64,000 nucleotides of DNA from contig NZ_JAJNKA010000006.1 of assembly GCF_021533215.1 (NCBI RefSeq), forward strand, positions 1-64,000, written 5' to 3'. The notes below the pieces were generated by a model that saw only the letters and a program-made list of their open reading frames with translations, did no database searches and was not told where the DNA came from. Within the stretch, counting starts at the first letter, position 1. Each line of letters begins with the position of its first letter. The position numbers and the translations under genes were made by a program. Below, one piece after another: positions 36,157 to 45,360 of the stretch. This DNA comes from Portibacter lacus. GTDB lineage: Bacteria; Bacteroidota; Bacteroidia; Chitinophagales; Saprospiraceae.

Positions 36157-36205
36157 AAAAAAAACATTCACAACTCCACATTTCGTGAAACTATGAATGT
36201 TTTTT
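36157..36205 (-). terminator. intrinsic terminator of the leu operon
   Basis: On the minus strand AAAAAACATTCA (36194-36205) pairs with TGAATGTTTTTT (36159-36170) across a 23-base loop and the T run continues. It lies 23 bases after the leuB stop. Confidence 0.75.
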
Positions 36206-36227
36206 GTTATAATTTAATCTTTAAGCC

Positions 36228-37283
36228 CTATATATTAGCAGCTAGCCAGTCACCAACTTCACTTGTCTTGTAAGACTTTCCACCTTCAGATAAGTCTTCT
36301 GTCACGATTCCTGCATCTAAAGATTTATTAACAACCGCTCTGATTGCAGCAGCTTCTTCAGTCAATTTAAAATCCTCTAACATCATTGCTGCAGATAATA
36401 CAGTTGCTAATGGATTAGCAATATCTTTTCCTGCTGCCTGTGGATATGATCCATGTATCGGCTCATATAGGCCAATTTTGTCTCCTACAGAAGCAGAAGG
36501 CATTAGACCCATTGACCCAGAAATTACGGAAGCTTCATCAGTTAAAATATCTCCAAAAAGATTCATCGTAACCATCACATCATATGAATTAGGCCACTGT
36601 ACAAGTCTCATGGCAACGGCATCTACAAATTCGTATGAAACAGTTACTTCAGGATAGTCTTTTTCCATTCTTTGGAAAGTCTCTCTCCATAATCTCGAGG
36701 ATTCAAGAACGTTCGCTTTATCAACACAACAAAGTCTTTTGTCTCTTGTCATTGCTAATTCGAAACCTTTCTTTGCGATTCTTACTACTTCCGCTCTTGT
36801 ATATGTACAAGTATCAAATGCAGTTTCGCCATCGTCTTTTCTTCCTCTTTCTCCAAAGTAAATTCCTCCAGTTAATTCTCTAAGAATAATCAAGTCTGTG
36901 CCTTCTATTCTTTCTCTTTTTAATGGAGATTTGTCGATAAGTGAAGGGAAGGTGAAAGTGGGTCTAACATTGGCAAATAATCCCAATTTCTTTCTCATTT
37001 TCAATAATCCTTGCTCTGGTCTAACCTTAGCAGATGGATCATTGTCAAATCTTGGATGACCGATTGCTCCGAAAAGTACAGCATCCGAAGAAGCACATAT
37101 TTCATGAGTCTCATCAGGGTAGGGTTCACCTACAGCGTCTATCGCTGCCGCACCAGTTAATGCTGGTTTCCAGTTAATATTATGGTTGTATTTTGTTGCA
37201 ATGGCATTGCATACTTTTACAGCTTGATCTATTACTTCCGGTCCTATTCCGTCCCCTGCTAATAATGCGATGTCTAAATTCAT
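36228..37283 (-). CDS. leuB: 3-isopropylmalate dehydrogenase
   Basis: Third step of leucine synthesis: NAD-dependent oxidative decarboxylation of 3-isopropylmalate. 351 residues, full length. The N-terminal LLAGDGIGPEV motif, the substrate loop LRELTGGIYFGERG, and the metal/substrate motif NLFGDILTDEASVISGSMG are all present, as is GSYPQAAGKDIANP for the NAD pocket. It is the last gene of the leuCD-leuA-leuB operon, 49 bases after the synthase gene, and is followed by a terminator. Confidence 0.97.
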   Translation of the reverse strand: MNLDIALLAGDGIGPEVIDQAVKVCNAIATKYNHNINWKPALTGAAAIDAVGEPYPDETHEICASSDAVLFGAIGHPRFDNDPSAKVRPEQGLLKMRKKLGLFANVRPTFTFPSLIDKSPLKRERIEGTDLIILRELTGGIYFGERGRKDDGETAFDTCTYTRAEVVRIAKKGFELAMTRDKRLCCVDKANVLESSRLWRETFQRMEKDYPEVTVSYEFVDAVAMRLVQWPNSYDVMVTMNLFGDILTDEASVISGSMGLMPSASVGDKIGLYEPIHGSYPQAAGKDIANPLATVLSAAMMLEDFKLTEEAAAIRAVVNKSLDAGIVTEDLSEGGKSYKTSEVGDWLAANI

Positions 37284-37332
37284 TTTATTTTAAATTTTAG
37301 TTTTAATAGAAAGTCGTTTCTCTATATTTCTA

Positions 37333-38859
37333 TTATTCATTGTCAATTAAATTAAGCATCTTCTCAGTTGCTTTAATGGCGGACACAGTCTGGTCAGAGT
37401 CTAATCCTCTTGTCTTAAATTGTTTCTTACCATCATTCCAGGTAATGATCGTTTTACACAAAGCGTCCGAGTCACTACCAGGCGGAATTCTTACCGCATA
37501 ATCTACTAATTTCGGAAGCTTTAATTGCTTCGCATCATAGATTTTTTTCAAGGCATTAATGAAGGCATCATACTGTCCATCTCCTTGTGCATGCTCTTCG
37601 AATAATTTACCATCGATCTCTACAGCTACTGTGGTGGAAGGCTTAAGACCTTTCGCATGCGTTAGCACATATGACCTAATAAAAACTTTCTGAGTAAAAG
37701 TATTCGAATCCAATACATCTGAAATGATGAATGGAAGATCATCTTTGGAAACGATTTCTTTCTTGTCTCCTAATTCAATGATTCTTTGAGTAACCTTCTT
37801 TAGTTCGTCATCATTTAGACTTAGACCTAACTCTTGTAGGTTCTTTTTGATATTGGCTTTCCCAGAAGTTTTCCCGAGCGCATATTTTCTTTTTCGTCCG
37901 AACCGTTCTGGTAGTAAATCATTGAAATACAAATTCTTTTTACTATCACCATCGGCATGAATTCCTGCTGTCTGTGTGAATACATTATCACCTACAACTG
38001 GCTTGTTTACTGGAATCGAAAACCCTGAAAATGTGGAAACCAACTTACTTACTTTGTGTAATGAGGATTCTTTAACATTAATCTGTATATCTGGCATGAA
38101 GTCATTAATGACGGCAATAACAGAAGCCATAGGTGCATTTCCTGCGCGTTCTCCCATGCCATTAATGGTCAAGTGTAATCCATGACACCCAGCTTTCAGA
38201 GCTTCCATAACATTAGCTACACTTAGATCATAATCATTATGCCCGTGAAAATCGAAGTGGCACTTCGGATATTTATGAACGATTTGATTAATGTATTTAT
38301 ATGTTTCAGTATACGTTAGAATGCCTAGTGTATCCGGCAGCAGAATTCGATCTACATTTAGTTCACTTAGAAAATCTAAGTATTCGAAAACATATTCAAT
38401 AGAATTTCGCATTCCATTGCTCCAGTCTTCCAGGTAGACATTAGAAGCTATTCCTGCATCACTTGCAGACTGGATAGCAGTCTTTATTTCATTAAAATGT
38501 TGTTCTGGAGTTTTCTTAAGCTGATGTGTCAGATGATTTAGTGAGCCCTTAGTCAGAAGGTTCTGCACCTTGGCACCTGCATCTTCCATCCATTGGATAG
38601 ATTTTCCACGGTCTACAAATGACAAAACCTCAATTTTATTAAGGTTGTTACTTTCTTTAGCCCAGGAAGTTATATGCTGTACCGCCTTCAGTTCGCCTTC
38701 TGAAACTCTAGCAGAAGCAACTTCGATCCGATCAACATTCAATTCTTCTAGTAGAAGTTTCGCTAGCGTTAATTTTTCAGATACTGAAAAGGAAACACCA
38801 GAGGTTTGTTCACCATCCCGAAGAGTGGTGTCCATAATTTCTAATTTCCTGGTTGCCAT
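37333..38859 (-). CDS. leuA: 2-isopropylmalate/citramalate synthase-type enzyme
   Basis: Acyl-CoA condensing enzyme of 508 residues. The TIM-barrel core has DTTLRDGEQTSGVSFS at residues 10-25 and the metal motif HFDFHGHNDYDLS; a helical linker and the C-terminal LeuA dimerisation/regulatory domain (about 375-508) complete it. Members of this branch in Bacteroidota are called either 2-isopropylmalate synthase or (R)-citramalate synthase (CimA), and motif reading does not settle it. Placement within leuCDB favours leucine synthesis. Likely feedback inhibited by leucine or isoleucine through the regulatory domain. It starts 3 bases after leuD. Confidence 0.85.
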   Translation of the reverse strand: MATRKLEIMDTTLRDGEQTSGVSFSVSEKLTLAKLLLEELNVDRIEVASARVSEGELKAVQHITSWAKESNNLNKIEVLSFVDRGKSIQWMEDAGAKVQNLLTKGSLNHLTHQLKKTPEQHFNEIKTAIQSASDAGIASNVYLEDWSNGMRNSIEYVFEYLDFLSELNVDRILLPDTLGILTYTETYKYINQIVHKYPKCHFDFHGHNDYDLSVANVMEALKAGCHGLHLTINGMGERAGNAPMASVIAVINDFMPDIQINVKESSLHKVSKLVSTFSGFSIPVNKPVVGDNVFTQTAGIHADGDSKKNLYFNDLLPERFGRKRKYALGKTSGKANIKKNLQELGLSLNDDELKKVTQRIIELGDKKEIVSKDDLPFIISDVLDSNTFTQKVFIRSYVLTHAKGLKPSTTVAVEIDGKLFEEHAQGDGQYDAFINALKKIYDAKQLKLPKLVDYAVRIPPGSDSDALCKTIITWNDGKKQFKTRGLDSDQTVSAIKATEKMLNLIDNE

Positions 38860-38862
38860 TAT

Positions 38863-39459
38863 TTAGAAAGGTAAAGTTGCGGCAAATTGCTCAATTTCAG
38901 ATTTCATGCTTGATAGATAATCGATATCATCGAATCCATTCAACATGTTTTCCTTTTTGTACCCATTTATATCGAACTTTTCACTTTCGCCAGTTGATAA
39001 AATAGTTACTTTTTCCTCCGGAAGATTAACTTCAATCTGAGTATTAGGATCTTTTTCAATTTCTGTATAAATACTATCTAAGAATCCAGCACTTACTTGA
39101 ACAGGTAATACGCCTACATTAAGACAGTTGTTTCTGAAAATATCTGCAAAGAAACTAGAAATGACACATCTGAATCCGTAATCATATACTGCCCAAGCTG
39201 CATGTTCTCTCGAAGAGCCTGAACCGAAATTTTTTCCCCCTACTAATATCTTTCCAGAATAAGTATCATTGTTTAAAACAAAATCTTTTTTCGGAGTATT
39301 ATCTGGATTGTATCTCCAATCTCTGAATAAGTTATCTCCAAATCCTTTTCTTTCTGTAGCCTTTAAAAATCTAGCAGGAATAATTTGATCAGTATCCACA
39401 TTTTCAATAGGCATTGGAACTGCAGAACTTTTTAAAACTATAAATTTATCGTAAGCCAT
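38863..39459 (-). CDS. leuD: isopropylmalate isomerase small subunit
   Basis: Swivelling-domain subunit, 198 residues, that with LeuC isomerises 2- to 3-isopropylmalate. The IENVDTDQIIPARFLK segment near the N-terminus and the substrate loop GKNFGSGSSREHAAW are intact, and the NNCLNVGVLPV motif follows. The gene lies 7 bases from leuC upstream and 3 bases from the synthase downstream, so it is firmly within the operon. Length is as usual for bacterial LeuD. Confidence 0.97.
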   Translation of the reverse strand: MAYDKFIVLKSSAVPMPIENVDTDQIIPARFLKATERKGFGDNLFRDWRYNPDNTPKKDFVLNNDTYSGKILVGGKNFGSGSSREHAAWAVYDYGFRCVISSFFADIFRNNCLNVGVLPVQVSAGFLDSIYTEIEKDPNTQIEVNLPEEKVTILSTGESEKFDINGYKKENMLNGFDDIDYLSSMKSEIEQFAATLPF

Positions 39460-39466
39460 GTTATTC

Positions 39467-40873
39467 TTAGTTATTGTTTTTTAAAAAATCTCTAGGATCT
39501 GTTACTTTTCCTGTGACTGCCGCAGCTGCAGCAGAGTAGGGGCTTGCAAGAAGTGTTCTACTTCCTGGGCCTTGACGTCCTTCAAAATTTCTATTAGAAG
39601 TACTAACAGCATACTTGCCCGCTGGTACTTTATCATCATTCATCGCAAGACATGCAGAACAACCTGGTTCTCTTAACTCAAATCCTGCGTCTTCTAAAAT
39701 TTGAAGAATTCCTTCTTCTTTAATTGCACTTTCTACTTTGTGTGATCCAGGAACTAACCATGCAGTAACGTGATCAGCTTTCTTTCTTCCTTTTACGATC
39801 GATGCAAAAGCTCTAAAATCTTCGATTCTTCCATTAGTACATGAACCTATGAAAACATAGTCAACTGGCTTACCAATCATTTCCTCACCTTCATGGAAGT
39901 CCATGTAGCCTAAAGATTTTTGGTAAGTAGAAGCACCACCAGAAATATCTGCAGCATTTGGAATATTTTTACTGATGCCTATTCCCATTCCAGGATTTGT
40001 ACCATAAGTAATCATTGGTTCTATATCAGCAGCATCAAAGTTGAATTCTTTATCAAATACAGCATCATCATCTGTCTTGAGCGTCTTCCAATATTCCATC
40101 GCCTTATCCCAAGCAGCTCCTTTAGGAGTAAATTCTCTTCCTTTGATGTATTCGAAAGTTTTCTCATCTGGCGCTATCATTCCTCCTCTTGCTCCCATTT
40201 CTATACTAAGGTTGCACACTGTCATTCGACCTTCCATTGACATTTTTTCAAATACCTCACCTGCATATTCTACGAAGTATCCAGTTGCTCCAGAAGTTGT
40301 TAATCTAGAAATGATATATAAAGCAACATCTTTAGGAGTTACACCGAAACTCAATTCACCTTTAATATTAATACGCATTTTCTTTGCCTTAGGCTGCATA
40401 ATACATTGCGTTGCAAGTACCATTTCTACCTCCGACGTACCAATTCCGAATGCAATAGCTCCGAATGCTCCGTGCGTAGAAGTATGTGAATCACCACATA
40501 CAATTGTTGCTCCTGGTTGGGTGATTCCATACTCAGGTCCTACTACATGCACAATACCATTTTTCTCATGGCCTAGTCCCCAATGACTAATACCGTAAGA
40601 GTTTGCATTTTCTTCTAAGGCTTTTAATTGATTAGCCGAAAGAGGATCTTCTACAGGTAAATGTTGGTTTATAGTAGGTGTATTATGGTCAGCTGTCGCG
40701 AATGTTCTTGCTGGAAATAATACAGTTGCGTTTCTTTGTTTAATTCCTTGGAATGCAACGGGACTCGTTACTTCGTGTACCAAGTGTCGGTCTATGAATA
40801 GTACATCTGGACCATCTTCTAGACTTCTAACAACGTGGGAATCCCATACTTTATCAAATAGTGTCTTACTCAT
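39467..40873 (-). CDS. leuC: isopropylmalate isomerase large subunit
   Basis: Aconitase-family [4Fe-4S] subunit, 468 residues from the ATG at 40873 ([13 protein letters not shown], the conserved LeuC start). Cluster cysteines lie in GSCTNGR and in the GCSACLAMN segment; the NTPTINQ and [11 protein letters not shown] motifs are typical. First gene of the leu operon. A -7 element (TAAATTTG) is found 21 bases upstream. The divergent gap to fbp is only 127 bases; no T-box or attenuator was seen. Confidence 0.97.
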   Translation of the reverse strand: MSKTLFDKVWDSHVVRSLEDGPDVLFIDRHLVHEVTSPVAFQGIKQRNATVLFPARTFATADHNTPTINQHLPVEDPLSANQLKALEENANSYGISHWGLGHEKNGIVHVVGPEYGITQPGATIVCGDSHTSTHGAFGAIAFGIGTSEVEMVLATQCIMQPKAKKMRINIKGELSFGVTPKDVALYIISRLTTSGATGYFVEYAGEVFEKMSMEGRMTVCNLSIEMGARGGMIAPDEKTFEYIKGREFTPKGAAWDKAMEYWKTLKTDDDAVFDKEFNFDAADIEPMITYGTNPGMGIGISKNIPNAADISGGASTYQKSLGYMDFHEGEEMIGKPVDYVFIGSCTNGRIEDFRAFASIVKGRKKADHVTAWLVPGSHKVESAIKEEGILQILEDAGFELREPGCSACLAMNDDKVPAGKYAVSTSNRNFEGRQGPGSRTLLASPYSAAAAAVTGKVTDPRDFLKNNN

Positions 40874-40894
40874 CTGCTTATTTTTGAAAGATTG

Positions 40895-40902
40895 CAAATT
40901 TA
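40895..40902 (-). promoter_or_regulatory. leuC -7 element TAAATTTG
   Basis: TAnnTTTG on the minus strand 21 bases before the leuC ATG, followed by CAATC. The nearest TTTG upstream is only 12 bases away, shorter than the usual spacing, so the -33 box is not convincing. Confidence 0.4.
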
Positions 40903-41000
40903 AAAAATTATAGCCAAATCACTACTGATCCACTGAGTTCATTGCACAAATTTTCTAAATTTACAATTAGTCATATAAATCAAACTACTAAATAATTACG

Positions 41001-42008
41001 ATGTCAAATCTAAATCAGTCTTTAGGAGAATTCATTATTGAAAATCAAAATGAATTTAAATACTCCTCTGGTGAGCTTTCTCGACTTATAAATTCCATCA
41101 GGCTAGCCGCTAAAATGGTAAATCATAAAGTAAATAAGGCTGGGCTCGTAGATATCGTAGGAAAGGCTGGCGATACCAATATACAAGGTGAAGACCAGCA
41201 GAAACTGGATGTGTATGCGAATGATGTTTTTGTGAATGGTCTGGTGAACAGAGAAATCGTGTGCGGAATTGCTTCTGAAGAAGAAGATGACTTTCTTTCT
41301 ATTAAAGGCAGAAAAGGTAAAAATGAAAATAAATACGTTGTGTTAATAGATCCGCTAGATGGATCTTCTAATATTGATGTCAATGTTTCTGTGGGAACGA
41401 TTTTTTCAATTTATCATAGAATATCTGAGGTTGGAACACCAGTACAGTTAGAGGATTTTCTCCAACCTGGAAATAAGCAAGTCGCTGCAGGTTACATCGT
41501 ATACGGGACAAGTACGATCTTCGTTTATACGACAGGTCACGGTGTTAATGGGTTTACGCTGAATCCTGCGATAGGCACTTACTATTTATCTCATCCTAAT
41601 ATCACTTTCCCTGATAAAGGAAATATCTATTCTGTAAATGAAGGGAATTACGTCCACTTTCCACAAGGCGTAAAAGACTACATTAAATATTGCCAGAAAG
41701 AAGAGGAAGATAGGCCTTACACTTCTCGATATATAGGATCTATGGTCAGTGATTTTCATCGGAATATGTTGAAAGGTGGCATTTATTTTTATCCGCAAAC
41801 ATCTCAAAGTCCAAATGGTAAGTTGAGATTGTTGTATGAGTGTAATCCACTTGCATTTATTGCGGAACAAGCAGGTGGTAAAGCTTCTGATGGTTTTGGT
41901 CGAATACTAGATATTAAGCCAACGGAATTGCATCAACGAGTTCCTTTCTTTTCTGGTGTGAAGTCAATGGTCGAAAAAGCGGAAGAGTTTATGGCACACT
42001 ATACTTAA
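41001..42008 (+). CDS. fbp: class I fructose-1,6-bisphosphatase
   Basis: Gluconeogenic phosphatase, 335 residues, full length. The metal-binding glutamates occur in ASEEEDDF and the signature [22 protein letters not shown] (first 20 residues shown as [12 protein letters not shown] and GTIFSIY) is intact. The sugar-phosphate loop [14 protein letters not shown] and the C-terminal [17 protein letters not shown] match class I enzymes. It hydrolyses fructose 1,6-bisphosphate to fructose 6-phosphate using Mg2+. Divergent from leuC; apparently monocistronic. Confidence 0.97.
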   Translation: MSNLNQSLGEFIIENQNEFKYSSGELSRLINSIRLAAKMVNHKVNKAGLVDIVGKAGDTNIQGEDQQKLDVYANDVFVNGLVNREIVCGIASEEEDDFLSIKGRKGKNENKYVVLIDPLDGSSNIDVNVSVGTIFSIYHRISEVGTPVQLEDFLQPGNKQVAAGYIVYGTSTIFVYTTGHGVNGFTLNPAIGTYYLSHPNITFPDKGNIYSVNEGNYVHFPQGVKDYIKYCQKEEEDRPYTSRYIGSMVSDFHRNMLKGGIYFYPQTSQSPNGKLRLLYECNPLAFIAEQAGGKASDGFGRILDIKPTELHQRVPFFSGVKSMVEKAEEFMAHYT

Positions 42009-42158
42009 GGTCAATTTTATTTATCTCAGAAATCAGTGATTTTTATCTAGAAAGGATACCGCATTCGTAGGTGAATTTATGATCTTTATCTTAAAGGTTA
42101 TTATTTTGGAAACAATCGAATAATTCTAGCGTTACAGCTCTATAATTAAATTAATTTA

Positions 42159-44480
42159 ATGAGAGCAAGTATACTATTTATCTTATTTTTCTCTTTCTAC
42201 AGTGCTTTTGGTCAAAATTTTACCGTGAGTGGTAGCTTACGAGATGGAGAAACCGGTGAGGATTTAATAGGCGCCACGATATCGGTAGAAGAATTACCTG
42301 GCGTCGGGACAAGTGCCAATGCATATGGATTTTATTCTCTAACCTTAGAGAAAGGTGAATACACCTTAGTCTATGAATATATTGGCCTAGAAAAAGTGGT
42401 GAGAAAAATCAACTTGGATCAGCCGCTTGAAATCAATATCGAATTAGGACAGTCTTCTATTCAGATGGAAGAAGTGGTTATCAAAGCGGAACGAGATGAT
42501 GCGAATGTTTCTGAAACAAAGATGAGTGTCACGAAATTAGATCCTAAAGACATTGCTTCTGTGCCCGTCATTTTCGGAGAGAAAGACATCATTAAGACTT
42601 TACAACTAACACCAGGAGTTAAAACGGCTGGTGAAGGAAATAGTGGGTTTTATGTAAGAGGTGGAGGAATAGATCAAAACCTAATCTTATTAGATGAAGC
42701 ACCAGTATACAATGCAAGTCACTTACTAGGTTTCTTTTCGGTTTTCAATTCTGATGCGATTAAAGATGTGACACTCTATAAAGGAGGAATTCCTGCTGAG
42801 TTTGGAGGAAGAGCTTCATCAGTTATGGACATTAAGATGAAAGATGGAAATAGTAAGCGACTAGGAGTTTCAGGTGGTGTCGGCTTAATTTCGTCTCGGT
42901 TAACAGTGGAAGCACCTATTGTTAAGGATAAAGGTTCTTTTATGATTTCTGGTCGAAGAACTTATGCAGATGTGTTTCTAGGATTAGCGACGAATGAGGC
43001 TCTTAAGAACTCAACGCTCTACTTTTATGATTTAAATGCGAAAGCCAATTATAGAATAACGAAGAAGGACAGGATTTATCTGTCTGGGTATTTTGGTCGA
43101 GATATATTTGGTTTTAATGATAACCAGTTTGGTTTTAACTGGGGAAATACAACGGGAACGTTGAGATGGAATCACTTATTTAGTGAGAAGCTATTCTCTA
43201 ATACTTCATTGATTTATAGTGATTACGACTATAAATTTAATGCGTCTTTCGGAGAGAATGCAAGTTTTTCAGTGTCATCAGGGATAGAAGATATCAATTT
43301 AAAACAAGATTTTTCATGGTTTCCATCTCCAAATAATACAGTGAAATTTGGATTTAATGCGGTCTATCATACTTTTCTACCTGGTGAAATTTCATCTAAT
43401 GAAGGAAGCATTTTCAATGATGAAAAGATTCCTGAGAATTATGCAATGGAAGGTGCCCTCTACATCCAAAATGATCAGAAAATTAGCGATAAGATTAGTC
43501 TGAATTATGGGATTAGATATGCGATGTTTAATCAACTAGGACCTGGACTAATAAAAACGTATGATCCGGAAGGTACAGTAACTAGTGAAAATACCTTTGG
43601 TGACTGGGAGAGTGTGAAATATTATGGTGGATTTGAGCCTCGTGCATCTGCTAAATACCAAATTAACCAAAACAGTTCTGTAAAATTGTCCTTTACAAGG
43701 AATTATCAATTTGTACACCTGCTGTCTAATTCAACGACAACAACTCCTACGGATGTATGGGTTCCGAGTAGTGTAAATGTGAAACCTCAGATTAGTGATC
43801 AGGTTGCTTTCGGATATTTTAGAAATCTTTTCAAGAATCAGTATGAATTATCAGTAGAGACATACTATAAGACTTTAGAAAATCAGATCGACTATAAGAA
43901 TGGTGCTGATTTGATATTGAACCCTGAAGTAGAATCAGAGTTGGTTTTTGGCGATGGATATGCCTATGGCGCTGAGTTTTATTTGAGAAAGCGGAAGGGA
44001 GATTTCACAGGATGGATTAGTTATTCTGTGGGAAGAACATTTAGAAGATTTAAAGAAATTAATGATGGTGAATATTTTCCTGCAAGACAAGACAGAATTC
44101 ATGATTTAGCGGTAGTGGGCATCTATAATATAACGGCAAGGTGGAATGTATCAGGAACGTTTGTTTTCTATACTGGCGATGCAGCAACTTTTCCATCAGG
44201 AAGATATAAGTTAGAAGGTATCAGTGTGCCGTATTATACGGAGCGGAATGGGTATCGTTTTCCGAATTATAACCGAATGGATTTAGGAGCTACTTATATT
44301 AGTAGTAAGAGTGATCGATTTGAATCTAGCTGGAACTTATCTATTTATAATGTATATGGGAGGGAAAATGCTTTTACCATTGACTTCCGACAAAGCGAAG
44401 ATAATCCAAATGAAAATGAAGCCTTTCAGATTGCTTTGTTTAAATGGGTTCCTTCTTTGAGTTACAATTTTAAATTTTAG
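42159..44480 (+). CDS. TonB-dependent receptor
   Basis: Outer-membrane receptor of 773 residues. A signal peptide ends near AFGQ. Residues about 20-105 are the CarboxypepD_reg-like beta-sandwich found before the plug in this phylum (GSLRDGETGEDLIGATIS), followed by the plug (FYVRGGGIDQN; ILLDEAPVYN; KGGIPAEFGGRASSV) and a 22-strand barrel that ends in a C-terminal aromatic residue (SLSYNFKF). The size and the adjacent DUF4249 gene, one base downstream, mark the FecA-like/DUF4249 type rather than a SusC/SusD pair. Substrate unknown. Confidence 0.93.
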   Translation: MRASILFILFFSFYSAFGQNFTVSGSLRDGETGEDLIGATISVEELPGVGTSANAYGFYSLTLEKGEYTLVYEYIGLEKVVRKINLDQPLEINIELGQSSIQMEEVVIKAERDDANVSETKMSVTKLDPKDIASVPVIFGEKDIIKTLQLTPGVKTAGEGNSGFYVRGGGIDQNLILLDEAPVYNASHLLGFFSVFNSDAIKDVTLYKGGIPAEFGGRASSVMDIKMKDGNSKRLGVSGGVGLISSRLTVEAPIVKDKGSFMISGRRTYADVFLGLATNEALKNSTLYFYDLNAKANYRITKKDRIYLSGYFGRDIFGFNDNQFGFNWGNTTGTLRWNHLFSEKLFSNTSLIYSDYDYKFNASFGENASFSVSSGIEDINLKQDFSWFPSPNNTVKFGFNAVYHTFLPGEISSNEGSIFNDEKIPENYAMEGALYIQNDQKISDKISLNYGIRYAMFNQLGPGLIKTYDPEGTVTSENTFGDWESVKYYGGFEPRASAKYQINQNSSVKLSFTRNYQFVHLLSNSTTTTPTDVWVPSSVNVKPQISDQVAFGYFRNLFKNQYELSVETYYKTLENQIDYKNGADLILNPEVESELVFGDGYAYGAEFYLRKRKGDFTGWISYSVGRTFRRFKEINDGEYFPARQDRIHDLAVVGIYNITARWNVSGTFVFYTGDAATFPSGRYKLEGISVPYYTERNGYRFPNYNRMDLGATYISSKSDRFESSWNLSIYNVYGRENAFTIDFRQSEDNPNENEAFQIALFKWVPSLSYNFKF

Positions 44481-44481
44481 A

Positions 44482-45276
44482 ATGATGAAAAGTGTATTAA
44501 TGATATTGGGCGTTCTTTTGGTTTTAGTTTCCTGTGAAAAGGTGATAGAGATTGATCTGAACAATGCGAATCCTCAAATTGTAGTTGAGTCTGAATTATT
44601 CAAGGGAGAGAATAAATTTAAAGTCAAATTAAGTTATACCAGCTCCTTTTTCAAGGAAGAAGAACAAGCGTTTATCTCAGATGCAACGGTAACTCTTACC
44701 GAAGTAGGTGGCGAATCGACAAATATTAATTATCTAGACAGTGGTTTATATGTTCTTGATAATTATATTGCCCGAGATAATAAGGATTATACATTAGATG
44801 TTGTTGTAGATGGCGTTACATATAGTTCTACAGCAACGATGCCTGCAGCGGTAATGCTTGATTCATTGGTTAGTAGACCATTAGATGGTACGTTCGGACC
44901 AGGTGATGGTTTTATTGTTTTCATGTATTGGCAGGATGATCCAGATGTGAATAATTATTACCGAGCAATTGTGACTTTGAATGGTGAAGAACTCCGAAGC
45001 CGTGAAGATGTCTATATTCTTGATGATAACTTTACTAATGGTGGGAGCATCGAAATTCCATTGTTCACCCAGATTTTCGAGCAAGGTGATACGGTGGATG
45101 TAAATTTTGTAAGTATTGATCCCAAAGCCTATGATTACTTGTTGACATTGAATACAATTATAGGGAACGGCCAGCCCAGTGCAGCACCTGCAAATCCAAA
45201 TTCTAACTTTTCCAACAACGCACTAGGTTATTTTGCACTATATAATGGCGGTGTAGAACGGGTAATTATCGAATAG
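44482..45276 (+). CDS. DUF4249 lipoprotein
   Basis: A 264-residue lipoprotein with a lipobox at VLVSC near residue 18 followed by EKVIEIDL, the usual DUF4249 opening. The body is beta-rich with LDSL and YYRAIV segments. These proteins sit beside TonB receptors across Bacteroidota in place of SusD and are assumed to be surface partners. The start codon comes one base after the receptor stop, so translation is tightly coupled. A tandem second ATG at 44485 is equally possible. Role inferred from context. Confidence 0.85.
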   Translation: MMKSVLMILGVLLVLVSCEKVIEIDLNNANPQIVVESELFKGENKFKVKLSYTSSFFKEEEQAFISDATVTLTEVGGESTNINYLDSGLYVLDNYIARDNKDYTLDVVVDGVTYSSTATMPAAVMLDSLVSRPLDGTFGPGDGFIVFMYWQDDPDVNNYYRAIVTLNGEELRSREDVYILDDNFTNGGSIEIPLFTQIFEQGDTVDVNFVSIDPKAYDYLLTLNTIIGNGQPSAAPANPNSNFSNNALGYFALYNGGVERVIIE

Positions 45277-45360
45277 ATTAATTTTAATTTTTTAATTTAA
45301 GTGTTTTACTAGGTTAAAATATTTCTGATTTAATATATTGCGATATAAAATATTAAATCA

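Noticed and set aside
40041-40586. 181-codon plus-strand frame
   Set aside because: Antisense to leuC, which is full length with intact cluster motifs.
42070-42082. TTCGTAGGTGAAT also found near 27660 and, one base shorter, inverted in the coding end near 2370
   Set aside because: A 12-13 base match in AT-rich sequence with one copy coding and no shared flanks; treated as chance rather than a repeat family.
44482-45276. SusD-like partner of the TonB receptor
   Set aside because: Length, EKVIEIDL start and beta-rich content fit DUF4249; SusD proteins are longer and helical TPR-type.
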